The notes under the pieces were generated by a model. The model was given only the letters and a program-made list of their open reading frames with translations. It ran no database searches and was not told where the DNA came from. Made by a program: the position numbers and the translations under genes. Of a stretch of 7,588 nt of DNA, positions 1 to 7,270 are shown one piece after another (positions within the stretch are counted from its first letter, which is position 1; the number at the start of each line of letters is the position of its first letter). Origin of the DNA: an uncultured Novosphingobium sp. (GTDB taxonomy: Bacteria; Pseudomonadota; Alphaproteobacteria; Sphingomonadales; Sphingomonadaceae). The stretch covers positions 1-7,588 of the forward strand of contig CAMPIM010000136.1 of NCBI GenBank assembly GCA_946886365.1. The letters run 5' to 3'.

Positions 1-6
1 CCCCAG

Positions 7-30
7 CCCTCTCCCCTGAAGGGGAGAGGG
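7..30. repeat. perfect C/G-rich hairpin downstream of ctpA
   Basis: Two perfect 10-base arms, CCCTCTCCCC and GGGGAGAGGG, flank a 4-base TGAA loop. It lies about 90 bases past the ctpA stop codon and 10 bases past the small candidate frame at 41-124. On the leftward transcript the stem is not followed by a run of U, so a classical intrinsic terminator is not supported. It could still stabilise or end the ctpA message. Hairpins of this composition are commonly dispersed in intergenic regions of GC-rich proteobacteria, so a dispersed repeat is an equally good reading (inference). Confidence 0.6.
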
Positions 31-40
31 AGGAAGTCCG

Positions 41-124
41 CTACTCGTCCAACGCATTCCTCGCCCGCTCGCCGAAAGGGAAATGACTGGCCCCTCGAAA
101 GGCGAAACCAACCAGCCCGCTCAC
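41..124 (-). CDS. possible 27-residue peptide overlapping the ctpA stop (doubtful)
   Basis: A GTG codon overlaps the ctpA TGA stop as GTGA, the typical geometry of translationally coupled genes. It opens a 27-residue frame, starting VSGLVGFAFRG and ending GERARNALDE, that stops at TAG ten bases before the hairpin at 7-30. The peptide is not recognised, has no membrane segment, and is rich in Gly, Phe, Arg and Ala. There is no separate ribosome binding site, so expression would depend on ribosomes ending ctpA. A frame of this length arises easily by chance in GC-rich DNA. The only support is the overlap and the hairpin just after the stop. Confidence 0.15.
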   Translation of the reverse strand: MSGLVGFAFRGASHFPFGERARNALDE

Positions 125-1470
125 CGCGCCGCGTTCTTCCCCACCGTCTGCGCCTGCGCGATCACCGCACCCGGCTTCGCCGCCAGCCGCGCGATCGTCT
201 TCAGCGCATAATCCAGCTGGAAATCCTCGATCCCCTTCTTCTTCAGCTCGTCAGCCGACATGGCGAAGCGCGGATCTTCCTTGGTGTCTTCTTCCAGCGC
301 GGCATTGTCCGTCTTGATCTCGTTGATCAGGTGACGGCGCAGGTCGCTTTCGCGGAACTTCGGCCGGTTCTTGTAATCGGGGTCCGACAACTGCGGCACG
401 CGCACGTCAGGCTCGATCCCGCCTTCCTGCACCGACCGCCCGGACGGGGTGTAATAGCGCGCCGTCGTCAGCTTGAGCGCAGTCGTATTGGTCAGCGGCA
501 GCATCGTCTGCACGCTGCCCTTGCCGAAGCTGCGCTCACCCATCACCAATGCGCGATGCTGGTCCTGAAGCGCGCCCGCGACGATTTCGGACGCTGAAGC
601 AGACCCCGCATCGACCAGAACAACGACCGGCAGGCCCTTCGCGTCGTCGCCGGGCTTGGCATAATAGCGCTCGACATCGCCCTTGTTGCGGCCGCGCTGC
701 GAAACGATCTCGCCACGCTCCAGGAACGCGTCACTCACCGATACAGCTTCATCCAGCAACCCGCCCGGATTGGACCGGAGGTCGAGGATATAGCCCGTCG
801 GCTTATGGCCAAGGCTCTTGTCGATGCTGCGGATCGCCTGCCGCAGGTCAGCGCCGGTATTGGCGGAGAAGCTAACGATATTGATCACGCCAACGCCGTT
901 CTTCACTTCCCACTTCACCGGCTTCAGCTGGATGATCTCGCGCGTCAGCGTCACTTCGATCGGCTTGTCACGGCCCGCGCGCACGATGGTCAGCTTGATC
1001 GACGTGCCCGGCGCGCCACGCATCTTGTCGACCGCTTCATCCAGCGTGCCGCCATAGATGAGCTGCCCGTCGAGATGGGTGATATAATCGCCCGCCTTGA
1101 TCCCCGCGCGCCAGGCGGGAGTGTCCTGCGTCGGCGCGATCACCTTGACCGCGCCATCCTCCTGCGTGACCGACAGGCCAAGGCCGCCATAGCTGCCCTC
1201 CGTCTGGGTCCGCAGATTCTGGAAATCGCGCGCGTCGAGGAAGCTGGAATGCGGGTCGAGGCTGGCCAGCATGCCGTCAATCGCACCCTTGATCAGCTTT
1301 TCGTCATCCACCTTCTCGACATAGTCGCTGCGGACTTTCTGGAAGACGTCCATGAACTCGTCGAGCGCCTTGTAGCTGCTCGCTTCCCCGTCCGCGAGCG
1401 CGGCCGTGGTGGCGGGGATGAGCGCGAGTGCGCCAAGGGCAACGGCGCCCCGGAAGAAATTGGATTTCAT
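121..1470 (-). CDS. ctpA: S41 family carboxy-terminal processing protease (CtpA)
   Basis: Periplasmic serine protease of the C-terminal processing family, 449 residues, which cleaves envelope proteins near their C-termini. Residues 1-26 form a signal peptide: MKSNFF, a hydrophobic stretch, then ALA before Asp27 as the likely signal peptidase I site. A PDZ domain covers about 91-165, with GGLGLSV as its carboxylate-binding loop region. The S41 catalytic core follows at about 190-360. Ser292 within GSASASE is the predicted nucleophile and Lys317 within SFGKG the general base. Their 25-residue spacing matches E. coli Prc and plant D1 protease. The ATG at 1470 is chosen because AGGA lies 5 bases upstream and the signal peptide then begins naturally. 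A TTG at 1494 and an ATG at 1491 are in frame but would add eight or seven residues in front of the signal peptide. It lies 92 bases after the small gene at 1563-1748. The M23 peptidase gene often found beside ctpA is not in this window. Substrates cannot be read from sequence. Confidence 0.95.
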   Translation of the reverse strand: MKSNFFRGAVALGALALIPATTAALADGEASSYKALDEFMDVFQKVRSDYVEKVDDEKLIKGAIDGMLASLDPHSSFLDARDFQNLRTQTEGSYGGLGLSVTQEDGAVKVIAPTQDTPAWRAGIKAGDYITHLDGQLIYGGTLDEAVDKMRGAPGTSIKLTIVRAGRDKPIEVTLTREIIQLKPVKWEVKNGVGVINIVSFSANTGADLRQAIRSIDKSLGHKPTGYILDLRSNPGGLLDEAVSVSDAFLERGEIVSQRGRNKGDVERYYAKPGDDAKGLPVVVLVDAGSASASEIVAGALQDQHRALVMGERSFGKGSVQTMLPLTNTTALKLTTARYYTPSGRSVQEGGIEPDVRVPQLSDPDYKNRPKFRESDLRRHLINEIKTDNAALEEDTKEDPRFAMSADELKKKGIEDFQLDYALKTIARLAAKPGAVIAQAQTVGKNAAR

Positions 1471-1562
1471 TGCTGTCCTGAGTCCTGGCATCAAGCCATC
1501 AGTATAGGATGCTTCTCAGGCATACGCAAAGCATCGGTTACGGCGTAGCGCCCGCAGCGGCG

Positions 1563-1748
1563 CTATTCGTGCGGCCGCAATGCCTGATTGAGATCCTCCA
1601 TCACCTGGGCGATCGGTTCCACCACGGTTACGCTGCGGCCTTCGCCAAAGCGGATGCGGGTGCCGTCCGTGACGGACGATACGAAGGTGACCTGCGCGGC
1701 ATTGATGGCGGTTTCGGTCCGGTCGGCGCCCACGAACATCACGAGCAT
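1563..1748 (-). CDS. 61-residue hypothetical protein with weak FlbD-like pattern
   Basis: A 61-residue acidic protein beginning MLVMFVGADRTETAINAAQ. The start at 1748 has a strong ribosome binding site (AAGGAG, 9 bases upstream). The frame stays open further upstream, but that extension runs into the receptor gene and has no supporting signal. There is no signal peptide or membrane segment. The predicted layout is several short beta strands followed by a C-terminal helix (IAQVMEDLNQAL). The order 'INAAQVTFV - DGTRIRF - SVTVVEPIAQVMEDL' resembles the FlbD family of small flagellar proteins, where an Asn-Ala and hydrophobic strand is followed by a strand carrying a Val-x-Glu motif and an amphipathic helix. 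The resemblance is only pattern-level, and no flagellar gene is nearby, so no function is assigned. It sits between the receptor gene (79-base gap) and ctpA (92-base gap), all on the same strand. Confidence 0.75.
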   Translation of the reverse strand: MLVMFVGADRTETAINAAQVTFVSSVTDGTRIRFGEGRSVTVVEPIAQVMEDLNQALRPHE

Positions 1749-1827
1749 GGCTTTCCTCTCCTTCTTGTTGGATGGAGAGGTTAGCCGCATTTGCGCACGG
1801 TGCCAGCCATTTTTCCTGAAGCCGAAG

Positions 1828-3147
1828 TCAATCCAATCGAATAGCCTCGATAAAAAGGCTGGCCCGCGCGTCCAGCCGCTGCGCTTCGCCCGCCAGTTGG
1901 CTTGCCGCATGACGGATGTTGCGCGCGCCATCGACCGCCGCCTCGGCATTCCCGCTGATCTGGCTAGCGCTCAGCCGGACATGATCGCTGGACTCGCCCG
2001 CTTCGGACAGGCTGGCGGCGATGCCCCGGCTGAAGGCGCCATGGCGCGCCACAGCGTCGAACACGGAAGCCGACAGCCGATCCGCCGTCTCAATCGCGGA
2101 CCCCATCAGCTCATGGCCCTGCGCCACATAACCGACAGTCGCGCGGATATGGTCTATCCGGTCGGCAATTTCCGCTGCGGCTTCGCGGGTCTGCCCCGCG
2201 AGCAGCTTCACCTCGCGCGCGACAACGGCAAAGCCTTGCCCCGCCTCCCCGGCTCGCGCGGCCTCTATGCCCGCGTTCAGGGCCAGCGTGGCCGTCGCCC
2301 GAGCTACCGCGTCGATCAGCGCCGTAACCTCTCCGATGCCATCTGCCTGAATGCGCAATTGTTGGGTCTGTGCTGACCCCAGCCGCGTCTGTTCGACCGC
2401 CGCCTTGATCGCGGCACCAGCCTGACGCACCTCATCCTCGATCGATTGGAACAGCAGGCCAAGGTCGTTGGCCGACCCTGCAATGCCGGACAAATTGTCA
2501 GCGGTTTGCGCGGCGGCCACCGCCATGCCTGCTGCCGCCTGCCCGTTATGGGCCGCGCGTTCCGCCGCGTCGCTCGCCAGCCGGGACAGCATATCCGCCA
2601 TCCCCACCAGATCGGCGATCAGCGTCGCGATATCGTCGCGAAAGCTGCCGCTCTCCCGCGTCACGCGCTCCAACCGCTCCGCCCGCGCGATCGCCACGCG
2701 CGCATCCCGCTCCGCCGCCAGCTTCAGCAGCAACTGCCCGCCGACCATCCCGGCATAACGGCCGCCTTCTATGACGATCAGCCCTTCGCATTTCTGCCCC
2801 TGCGCTGCGTAGAGGTCGATCAGCGTCTCGATCGTGGCGCTCCGCTCGACCGAGGCACAGGGCCGGATATGGTCATCCAACCGCCCGCCAAAGCTGGGGT
2901 TCCGCAGCAGCGCATGGCCAAAGGGATTAAACAGAATCCGTCGCATGTCCCGCTCGTAGATCGCGCCCTTGGGCCGATCCGCTTCGTCCAGAACGGGCAG
3001 GAGCCGCAGCGAAGGATTTTGCTGAAAATGCTCCACCGCTTCGCTCAACGGCCGTCCGATCCGGATCGCCGGACTGGTGGAGACGAAGGGCAAGCCCTGC
3101 CAGCGAGGCAGCGACGGCGAAGGATCGAGCATCATGGGCGCGTACAT
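1828..3147 (-). CDS. soluble CBS-like / methyl-accepting chemotaxis (MCP) signalling protein
   Basis: A 439-residue receptor without membrane segments or HAMP domain, so it is predicted to be cytoplasmic. Residues 15-145 look like a CBS-type pair. Residues 22-70 contain [19 protein letters not shown], and 72-86 contain the [15 protein letters not shown] motif seen in CBS modules of signalling proteins. Residues 98-145 contain [14 protein letters not shown]. Residues 150-435 are an Ala-rich coiled coil with an MCP signalling hairpin. Its tip, [23 protein letters not shown] (288-310), keeps the Asn291, Glu295 and Arg298 equivalents of Tsr N381, E385 and R388. On the N-terminal side of the tip, Tsr F373, N376 and I377 are replaced by Arg283, Ala286 and Thr287. 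There is no CheR/CheB tethering peptide at the C-terminus, and no che genes lie in the window. The ATG at 3147 gives the longest frame, but its ribosome binding site is weak. ATGs at 3135 and 3132 are also possible. A candidate Pho box lies upstream. The ligand and the partner kinase are unknown. Confidence 0.88.
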   Translation of the reverse strand: MYAPMMLDPSPSLPRWQGLPFVSTSPAIRIGRPLSEAVEHFQQNPSLRLLPVLDEADRPKGAIYERDMRRILFNPFGHALLRNPSFGGRLDDHIRPCASVERSATIETLIDLYAAQGQKCEGLIVIEGGRYAGMVGGQLLLKLAAERDARVAIARAERLERVTRESGSFRDDIATLIADLVGMADMLSRLASDAAERAAHNGQAAAGMAVAAAQTADNLSGIAGSANDLGLLFQSIEDEVRQAGAAIKAAVEQTRLGSAQTQQLRIQADGIGEVTALIDAVARATATLALNAGIEAARAGEAGQGFAVVAREVKLLAGQTREAAAEIADRIDHIRATVGYVAQGHELMGSAIETADRLSASVFDAVARHGAFSRGIAASLSEAGESSDHVRLSASQISGNAEAAVDGARNIRHAASQLAGEAQRLDARASLFIEAIRLD

Positions 3148-3192
3148 GAGCCGCTGGTAGCGCCCGAATGGTAAATGAGCAGTTAGGTTTTG

Positions 3193-3210
3193 ATGACAGA
3201 TTTATGAGAA
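3193..3210 (-). promoter_or_regulatory. candidate PhoB (Pho) box upstream of the MCP gene
   Basis: Read on the minus strand, the sequence is TTCTCAT AAAT CTGTCAT. The PhoB consensus is two CTGTCAT direct repeats separated by four A/T-rich bases. The second half-site matches 7 of 7 and the first 5 of 7, with an all-A/T spacer. It ends 45 bases before the receptor start codon at 3147, a position suited to a promoter for that gene, and lies in the 85-base gap after ppk2. A weakness is that no convincing -10 element is seen 10-11 bases downstream, where activated Pho promoters usually have one. PhoB control is an inference from the match alone. Confidence 0.4.
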
Positions 3211-3232
3211 CGCACTGTTTTGTCTTGGTTTT

Positions 3233-4015
3233 TTACGGCATTTGATAGTTGAATGCTTCCTTGGCGAGCTTGACCACCTCCGGATCGGCCTCAGGAAAAT
3301 CCATCGGCACCAACTTTTCCAATGACTTGGCGACATATTTCAGTGCGGCGATACGCCCGGCCGCACGGTGATTATTGTTGATCACCTGCCAGGGCGCATA
3401 TTTGCTGTCCGTCTTCTGAAACATGTCGTGCATCGCGTCCAGATAATCGCCACGCCGCGCCCGATTGCGATAATCCTCCTTGCCCGTCTTCCACCGCTTC
3501 CACGGCGTGTCGAGCCGCTGCGCCAGCTGCTTGTCCTGCGTTTCCTGGGTAATATGGACGAACAGCTTGATGATGTTCGTACCCGCGTCCTCCTGCTGCT
3601 TTTCAAAGGCGTTTATCTCGTCATAGGCGCGCTTCCATTCGCCCTTGGAGCAGAGCCCCTCCACCCGCTCGACCAGCACGCGCCCGTACCAACTGCGGTC
3701 GAACACCGCGATATTGCGGCCCGCAGGCAGCCGGGTCCAGAAACGCCAGAGAAAATGATGGTCGCATTCTTCGGCGGACGGCGCGGCGATGGGCCAGACG
3801 CGATAATAGCGCGGGTCCCATTGCGCGGTCATCCGCTTGATGATGCCGCCCTTCCCCGCCGCGTCCCAGCCTTCGAACAGGATGACCGACCGCCGGTCAT
3901 GGATCACATGGGCAACCTGAATCTTCGCCAGCCGCTCCTGCAGCTTTTCCAGCTCCGCCTCATAGTCGCCCTTGAGAGGCTTGCCCTTCTCATAGTCGGC
4001 AAGGTCAATCGCCAT
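3233..4015 (-). CDS. ppk2: polyphosphate kinase 2 family protein
   Basis: A cytoplasmic P-loop kinase of the PPK2 family, which transfers phosphate between inorganic polyphosphate and nucleotides. It has 260 residues from this start, typical of the single-domain form. Walker A is EGWDAAGKGG at 48-57 and Walker B is AVFDRSWYGR at 103-112. The basic lid module at about 160-195 (QRLDTPWKRWKTGKEDYRNRARRGDY) covers the active site in known structures. The conserved WQVINNNHR segment follows at about 209-217. The class (NDP-, NMP- or dual-specific) cannot be fixed by eye. The start at 4015 is preferred because AGGAAGG lies 9 bases upstream. The in-frame ATG at 4024 directly abuts that sequence and would add MTR. 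The gene is downstream of aspS on the same strand, but a large inverted repeat separates them, so its own promoter is likely. The receptor gene follows after 85 bases (217 if counted from the 3015 side is not relevant; the gap is 3148-3232). Confidence 0.93.
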   Translation of the reverse strand: MAIDLADYEKGKPLKGDYEAELEKLQERLAKIQVAHVIHDRRSVILFEGWDAAGKGGIIKRMTAQWDPRYYRVWPIAAPSAEECDHHFLWRFWTRLPAGRNIAVFDRSWYGRVLVERVEGLCSKGEWKRAYDEINAFEKQQEDAGTNIIKLFVHITQETQDKQLAQRLDTPWKRWKTGKEDYRNRARRGDYLDAMHDMFQKTDSKYAPWQVINNNHRAAGRIAALKYVAKSLEKLVPMDFPEADPEVVKLAKEAFNYQMP

Positions 4016-4044
4016 GCGCGTCATCCTTCCTGTCCAGATAAGGA

Positions 4045-4073
4045 AAGCAACGCCCGAAGCGGCGAAAAGTCAA
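4045..4073 (-). promoter_or_regulatory. weak candidate promoter for ppk2
   Basis: On the minus strand a TTGACT (4068-4073) fits the -35 consensus closely and is followed, after 17 bases, by TTGCTT (4045-4050), which is a poor -10. It lies between the palindromic repeat and the ppk2 ribosome binding site, the expected place for a ppk2 promoter. The weak -10 makes this only a suggestion. Confidence 0.2.
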
Positions 4074-4092
4074 ATCTGCCCGGCCCCTGCCT

Positions 4093-4170
4093 CGTCATCC
4101 CAGCGAACGCTGGGATCTCAAGAGACGAAGTGCGATCTCGACCGAGATCCCAGCTTTCGCTGGGATGACG
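4093..4170. repeat. nested inverted-repeat pair (REP/BIME-like) between aspS and ppk2
   Basis: Two 27-base units, 4093-4119 and 4144-4170, are inverted copies of each other with a single mismatch (26 of 27) and a 24-base spacer. Each unit is itself a hairpin: ATCCCAGC-GAAC-GCTGGGAT on the left and ATCCCAGC-TTTC-GCTGGGAT on the right. The spacer and the right arm add a third palindrome, GATCTCG-AC-CGAGATC (4134-4149). The repeat ends 10 bases before the aspS stop codon on the plus-strand coordinates, so in the leftward transcript it follows aspS at once. Units beginning CGTCATCCCAGCG are familiar as dispersed intergenic palindromes in sphingomonads (general knowledge, not checked here). It could stabilise or end the aspS message. 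There is no U-run typical of an intrinsic terminator. Confidence 0.8.
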
Positions 4171-4179
4171 GTAGGGTGA

Positions 4180-5964
4180 TCAAGCCTTGGCCTGCGGCTC
4201 CACGACCCGGACATGCAGTTCACGCAGCTGCTTGAACTCGGCCGCACTCGGCGCGCCCATCAGCAGGTCCTCGGCGCGCTGGTTCATCGGGAACAGCGTC
4301 ACTTCGCGCAAATTCTGCGCCCCGCACAGCAGCATGACGATGCGATCCACGCCAGCCGCCATCCCACCATGCGGCGGCGCGCCATATTGAAACGCGCGAT
4401 AGAGGCCGCCGAAACGCTCCTCCACATCCTGCTGCGACAAGCCGACCTTCTCGAAAGCCTTCACCATCAGTTCTGGCGACTGGTTACGGATCGACCCCGA
4501 AGCAATCTCATAGCCGTTGCAGACCATGTCGTACTGAAACGCCTTGATCGTCAGCGGGTCCTGATGCTCCAGCGCGTCCATCCCGCCCTGCGGCATGGAG
4601 AAGGGGTTGTGCGCAAAATCGACCGACTTCGATTCCTCATCATATTCGTAGAAGGGGAAGTCGACGATCCAGCACAGTTCGAACCGATCCTTGTCGATCA
4701 AGTCCAGCTGCTCGCCCACGCGAATGCGCGCCAGCCCCGCCAACTTGGCGGCCTGCGATTCCTTACCCGCCGCAAAGAACACGCCGTCATTGGGGCCAAG
4801 ACCCAGCGCCTCGATCAGCTTTGCCGTCCGCTCCTCACCATGATTCTTGGCGATCGGGCCACCGGGCACGCCATCCTTGATGTTGATATAGCCAAGGCCC
4901 GAATAGCCCTCGCCCCGCGCCCAATTGTTCATGTCGTCGAAGAACTTCCGGCTGCCCGCGCCAGCGCCGGGAGCCGGGATAGCGCGAATGACGCTGCCGC
5001 TTTCCACCAGCGACGCAAAGATGCCGAAGCCCGAGTCATGGAAATGCTCGGTCACGTCCTGGATCAGGATCGGGTTACGCAAATCCGGCTTGTCCGATCC
5101 ATATTTCAGGATCGCCTCGTCATGAGGAATGCGCGGGAAGCTGCCCGCTGGCGTCACCGGCTTGCCGTCGGCGAACTGCTCGAACACCTCAGCAATCACC
5201 GGCTCCATCGTGTTCCACACATCCTCCTGCGTGACGAAGCTCATTTCCAGGTCAAGCTGGTAGAACTCGCCCGGCAGGCGGTCGGCGCGCGGGTCTTCGT
5301 CGCGGAAGCAGGGTGCGATCTGGAAATAGCGGTCAAAGCCCGCCACCATCAGCAGCTGCTTATATTGCTGCGGCGCCTGCGGCAGGGCGTAGAACTTCCC
5401 CGGATGGATGCGGCTCGGCACCAGAAAGTCCCGCGCGCCTTCCGGGCTCGACGCGGTCAGGATCGGCGTCGAATATTCGGTGAAGCCCACTCCTTCCATG
5501 CGGCGGCGCATGTCGGAAATGATCTTCGTGCGCTTCACGATGTTCGCATGCAGCGTCTCGCGGCGCAGGTCGAGGAAGCGGTAGCGCAGGCGAATATCCT
5601 CGGGATATTCCTGCTCGCCCGCCACCGGCAGCGGCAATTCGGCGGCGGTCGACTGCACCGTCACGCTGTCGGCCACGACCTCGATCGTGCCGGTCGGCAT
5701 CTTGGGGTTGGTCGCTTCGGGGCCGCGCGCCACGACCGTGCCGTCGATCGTCACCACTGATTCGAGACGCAACGCCTCAAGCACCCTCAGCGGATCGCTG
5801 TCCGCCTTCGCGACGATCTGGGTGATCCCATAATGATCGCGCAGATCGATGAACAGCACGCCGCCATGATCACGCTTGCGATGGACCCATCCCGACAGGC
5901 GGACAGTCGCGCCGACATCACCTTCACGAAGGGCGCCGCAGGTGTGGGTGCGATAGGCGTGCAT
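4180..5964 (-). CDS. aspS: aspartyl-tRNA synthetase
   Basis: A class IIb aminoacyl-tRNA synthetase, 594 residues (E. coli AspS is about 590), which charges tRNA-Asp with aspartate in the cytoplasm. The N-terminal OB-fold anticodon-binding domain covers about 1-105 ([11 protein letters not shown] at 25-35). The catalytic domain follows with [12 protein letters not shown] at 174-185, motif 2 [10 protein letters not shown] at 220-229, and motif 3 [19 protein letters not shown] at 528-546, including Arg541. The bacterial GAD insertion lies at about 290-420. His33 in RDHGG is the residue type associated with non-discriminating AspRS, which also charges tRNA-Asn for GatCAB amidation. Discriminating E. 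coli AspRS has Leu there. The start at 5964 gives the usual N-terminus [10 protein letters not shown]. An in-frame upstream extension to 6042 lacks family support. The ribosome binding site is weak (GAAAG about 12 bases upstream). The gene is divergent from rnd. Confidence 0.97.
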   Translation of the reverse strand: MHAYRTHTCGALREGDVGATVRLSGWVHRKRDHGGVLFIDLRDHYGITQIVAKADSDPLRVLEALRLESVVTIDGTVVARGPEATNPKMPTGTIEVVADSVTVQSTAAELPLPVAGEQEYPEDIRLRYRFLDLRRETLHANIVKRTKIISDMRRRMEGVGFTEYSTPILTASSPEGARDFLVPSRIHPGKFYALPQAPQQYKQLLMVAGFDRYFQIAPCFRDEDPRADRLPGEFYQLDLEMSFVTQEDVWNTMEPVIAEVFEQFADGKPVTPAGSFPRIPHDEAILKYGSDKPDLRNPILIQDVTEHFHDSGFGIFASLVESGSVIRAIPAPGAGAGSRKFFDDMNNWARGEGYSGLGYINIKDGVPGGPIAKNHGEERTAKLIEALGLGPNDGVFFAAGKESQAAKLAGLARIRVGEQLDLIDKDRFELCWIVDFPFYEYDEESKSVDFAHNPFSMPQGGMDALEHQDPLTIKAFQYDMVCNGYEIASGSIRNQSPELMVKAFEKVGLSQQDVEERFGGLYRAFQYGAPPHGGMAAGVDRIVMLLCGAQNLREVTLFPMNQRAEDLLMGAPSAAEFKQLRELHVRVVEPQAKA

Positions 5965-6092
5965 GGCGTTTTGGTCTTTCAGCTTCGTTTTACGGAAATG
6001 ACAAATTGTTGCAGCCCCGCTATGGGCACTCATGTCGAACATCGACGAGCCCGCCAGGGAGCGGGCCAGCCCATAATAAGATCGAAGACCAT
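5965..6092. promoter_or_regulatory. shared divergent promoter region of aspS and rnd
   Basis: These 128 bases separate the divergent aspS and rnd starts and must hold both promoters. No clear -35/-10 pair was found for either direction. The left half (5965-6012) is the more A/T-rich. A perfect 6-base stem, GCCCGC-CAGGGA-GCGGGC, lies at 6049-6066, in the rnd leader or the start of the aspS upstream region. A short frame encoding [14 protein letters not shown] runs from 6032 to 6076 on the plus strand, covering this stem and ending 16 bases before rnd. It has no ribosome binding site. Confidence 0.5.
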
Positions 6093-7259
6093 ATGCAAAT
6101 CCATCCGCTGATCACCGACAGCAAGACACTTGCCCAATTCTGCGCCCGTATCGCAAAGTCGCCTTACATAGCGGTCGATACCGAGTTCATGCGCGAAAAC
6201 AGCTATTGGCCGGACCTCTGCTTGGTCCAGGTAGCTGACAGCAACGAAGCCGCAGCTATCGACCCCAAGGCGCCGGGCCTCGACCTTAGCCCCCTGCTCG
6301 ACCTGATGGTCGATAATGAGGATGTGCTGAAGGTCTTTCATGCAGGCGGGCAGGACCTGGAGATTATCTACAACCTGACCGGCCGCACCCCGCATCCGAT
6401 GTTCGACACCCAGATCGCCGCCATGGCCTTGGGCCTTGGCGAGCAGATCGGCTACGGCAACCTTATCGACGCGTGGCTCGGCGTACAACTCGACAAGGGC
6501 GCGCGTTTCACCGACTGGGGACGCCGCCCGCTCGACAAGCGGCAGATCGATTATGCCATCGGCGACGTCACCTATCTGATCCAGATCTTCCCGATGATGC
6601 TGGAAGAACTGCGCAAGACCGGACGGGGCGATTGGCTGGACCAGGAAATGGAGCGTGTCTGCGATCCCTCCAACTATGTGAACGAGCCGCATGAAGCCTG
6701 GAAACGCGTCCGCATCGCCAGCCGCAAGGCCGATGTGCTCGGCCGCCTGAAGGCGCTCGCCGCATGGCGCGAGATCGAGGCGCAGGACAAGAATCTTCCC
6801 CGTGGCCGCATCGTCAAGGATGAGACGCTCGCCGACATCGCCAGCCATCCGCCCCGGTCTCAGGAAGACCTTGGCAAGGTGCGCGGCCTGTCCGCCACCT
6901 GGAAGACCAACGACATCGGCGCCCGCCTGATGGCGGCGCTCGGCAGCCACACGCCGCTCGACAAGGATGAGATGCCCGAACGCGATCCCAAGCGTCCCGG
7001 CCTTGGCAAGGACGGCGCGCTAGTCGCGGATTTGCTAAAGCTCCTCCTCAAGATTCGCTCGCGCGACATCAACGTCGCCGCCCGCCTCTTGGCCCGGAGC
7101 GACGATCTGGACGCGCTGGCCGCAGGTGTCCGCGATGACCTGTCGATCCTGGAAGGCTGGCGCTATGAACAATTCGGCCGCGATGCCGTTGACCTTGTGG
7201 AAGGACGCCTCGCCTTCGCGGTGAAGGGCGGCCGCCTCAAGATGACACGCACCGAATAG
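6093..7259 (+). CDS. rnd: ribonuclease D
   Basis: A 3'-5' exoribonuclease of the DEDDy family, 388 residues (E. coli RNase D is 375), which trims tRNA and other small RNA 3' ends in the cytoplasm. The exonuclease domain covers about 1-175. Exo I is AVDTEF with Asp29 and Glu31, Exo II is HAGGQDLE with Asp88, and Exo III is YAIGD with Tyr154 and Asp158. All catalytic residues are present. The HRDC domain at about 213-288 ([22 protein letters not shown]) is the RNA-binding part. A C-terminal helical region follows, matching the second HRDC-like domain of RNase D. The start at 6093 gives the usual N-terminus [10 protein letters not shown]. The frame is open further upstream, but that extension lacks family support. 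The ribosome binding site is weak (GAAGA 8 bases upstream). The gene is divergent from aspS and followed after 11 bases by a lipoprotein gene. Confidence 0.96.
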   Translation: MQIHPLITDSKTLAQFCARIAKSPYIAVDTEFMRENSYWPDLCLVQVADSNEAAAIDPKAPGLDLSPLLDLMVDNEDVLKVFHAGGQDLEIIYNLTGRTPHPMFDTQIAAMALGLGEQIGYGNLIDAWLGVQLDKGARFTDWGRRPLDKRQIDYAIGDVTYLIQIFPMMLEELRKTGRGDWLDQEMERVCDPSNYVNEPHEAWKRVRIASRKADVLGRLKALAAWREIEAQDKNLPRGRIVKDETLADIASHPPRSQEDLGKVRGLSATWKTNDIGARLMAALGSHTPLDKDEMPERDPKRPGLGKDGALVADLLKLLLKIRSRDINVAARLLARSDDLDALAAGVRDDLSILEGWRYEQFGRDAVDLVEGRLAFAVKGGRLKMTRTE

Positions 7260-7270
7260 GAGCAATTATA

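Noticed and set aside
1803..1831. TTGACT overlapping the receptor stop codon as a promoter for the small gene
   Set aside because: The -35 match is good, but 17-18 bases downstream the sequence is GGCTGG, with no resemblance to a -10 element.
1749..1949. A longer, 128-residue version of the small protein starting at 1949
   Set aside because: The extension overlaps the end of the receptor gene and is Arg/Trp-rich and unlike the rest. The ATG at 1748 has a strong AAGGAG site.
3368..4168. A 266-codon open frame on the plus strand opposite ppk2 and running through the palindromic repeat
   Set aside because: It is the shadow of ppk2, and translation through the inverted repeat gives no sensible domain.
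4093..4170. The repeat pair as a CRISPR fragment or a transposon end
   Set aside because: There are only two units, inverted rather than direct, with self-complementary arms and no transposase or target duplication nearby. A REP-like element fits better.
4213..5760. A 515-codon open frame on the plus strand opposite aspS
   Set aside because: It lies entirely antisense to a well-supported aspS. Its product is rich in Arg, His, Ala and Leu with no recognisable domain, as expected for the shadow of a GC-rich gene.
5965..6042. A 26-residue N-terminal extension of AspRS
   Set aside because: The AspRS family normally begins just before the YRTH segment. The extension has no conserved features and would occupy the divergent promoter region.
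6030..6950. A 306-codon open frame on the minus strand opposite rnd
   Set aside because: It is antisense to rnd, which has all its catalytic motifs. The predicted protein shows no family pattern.
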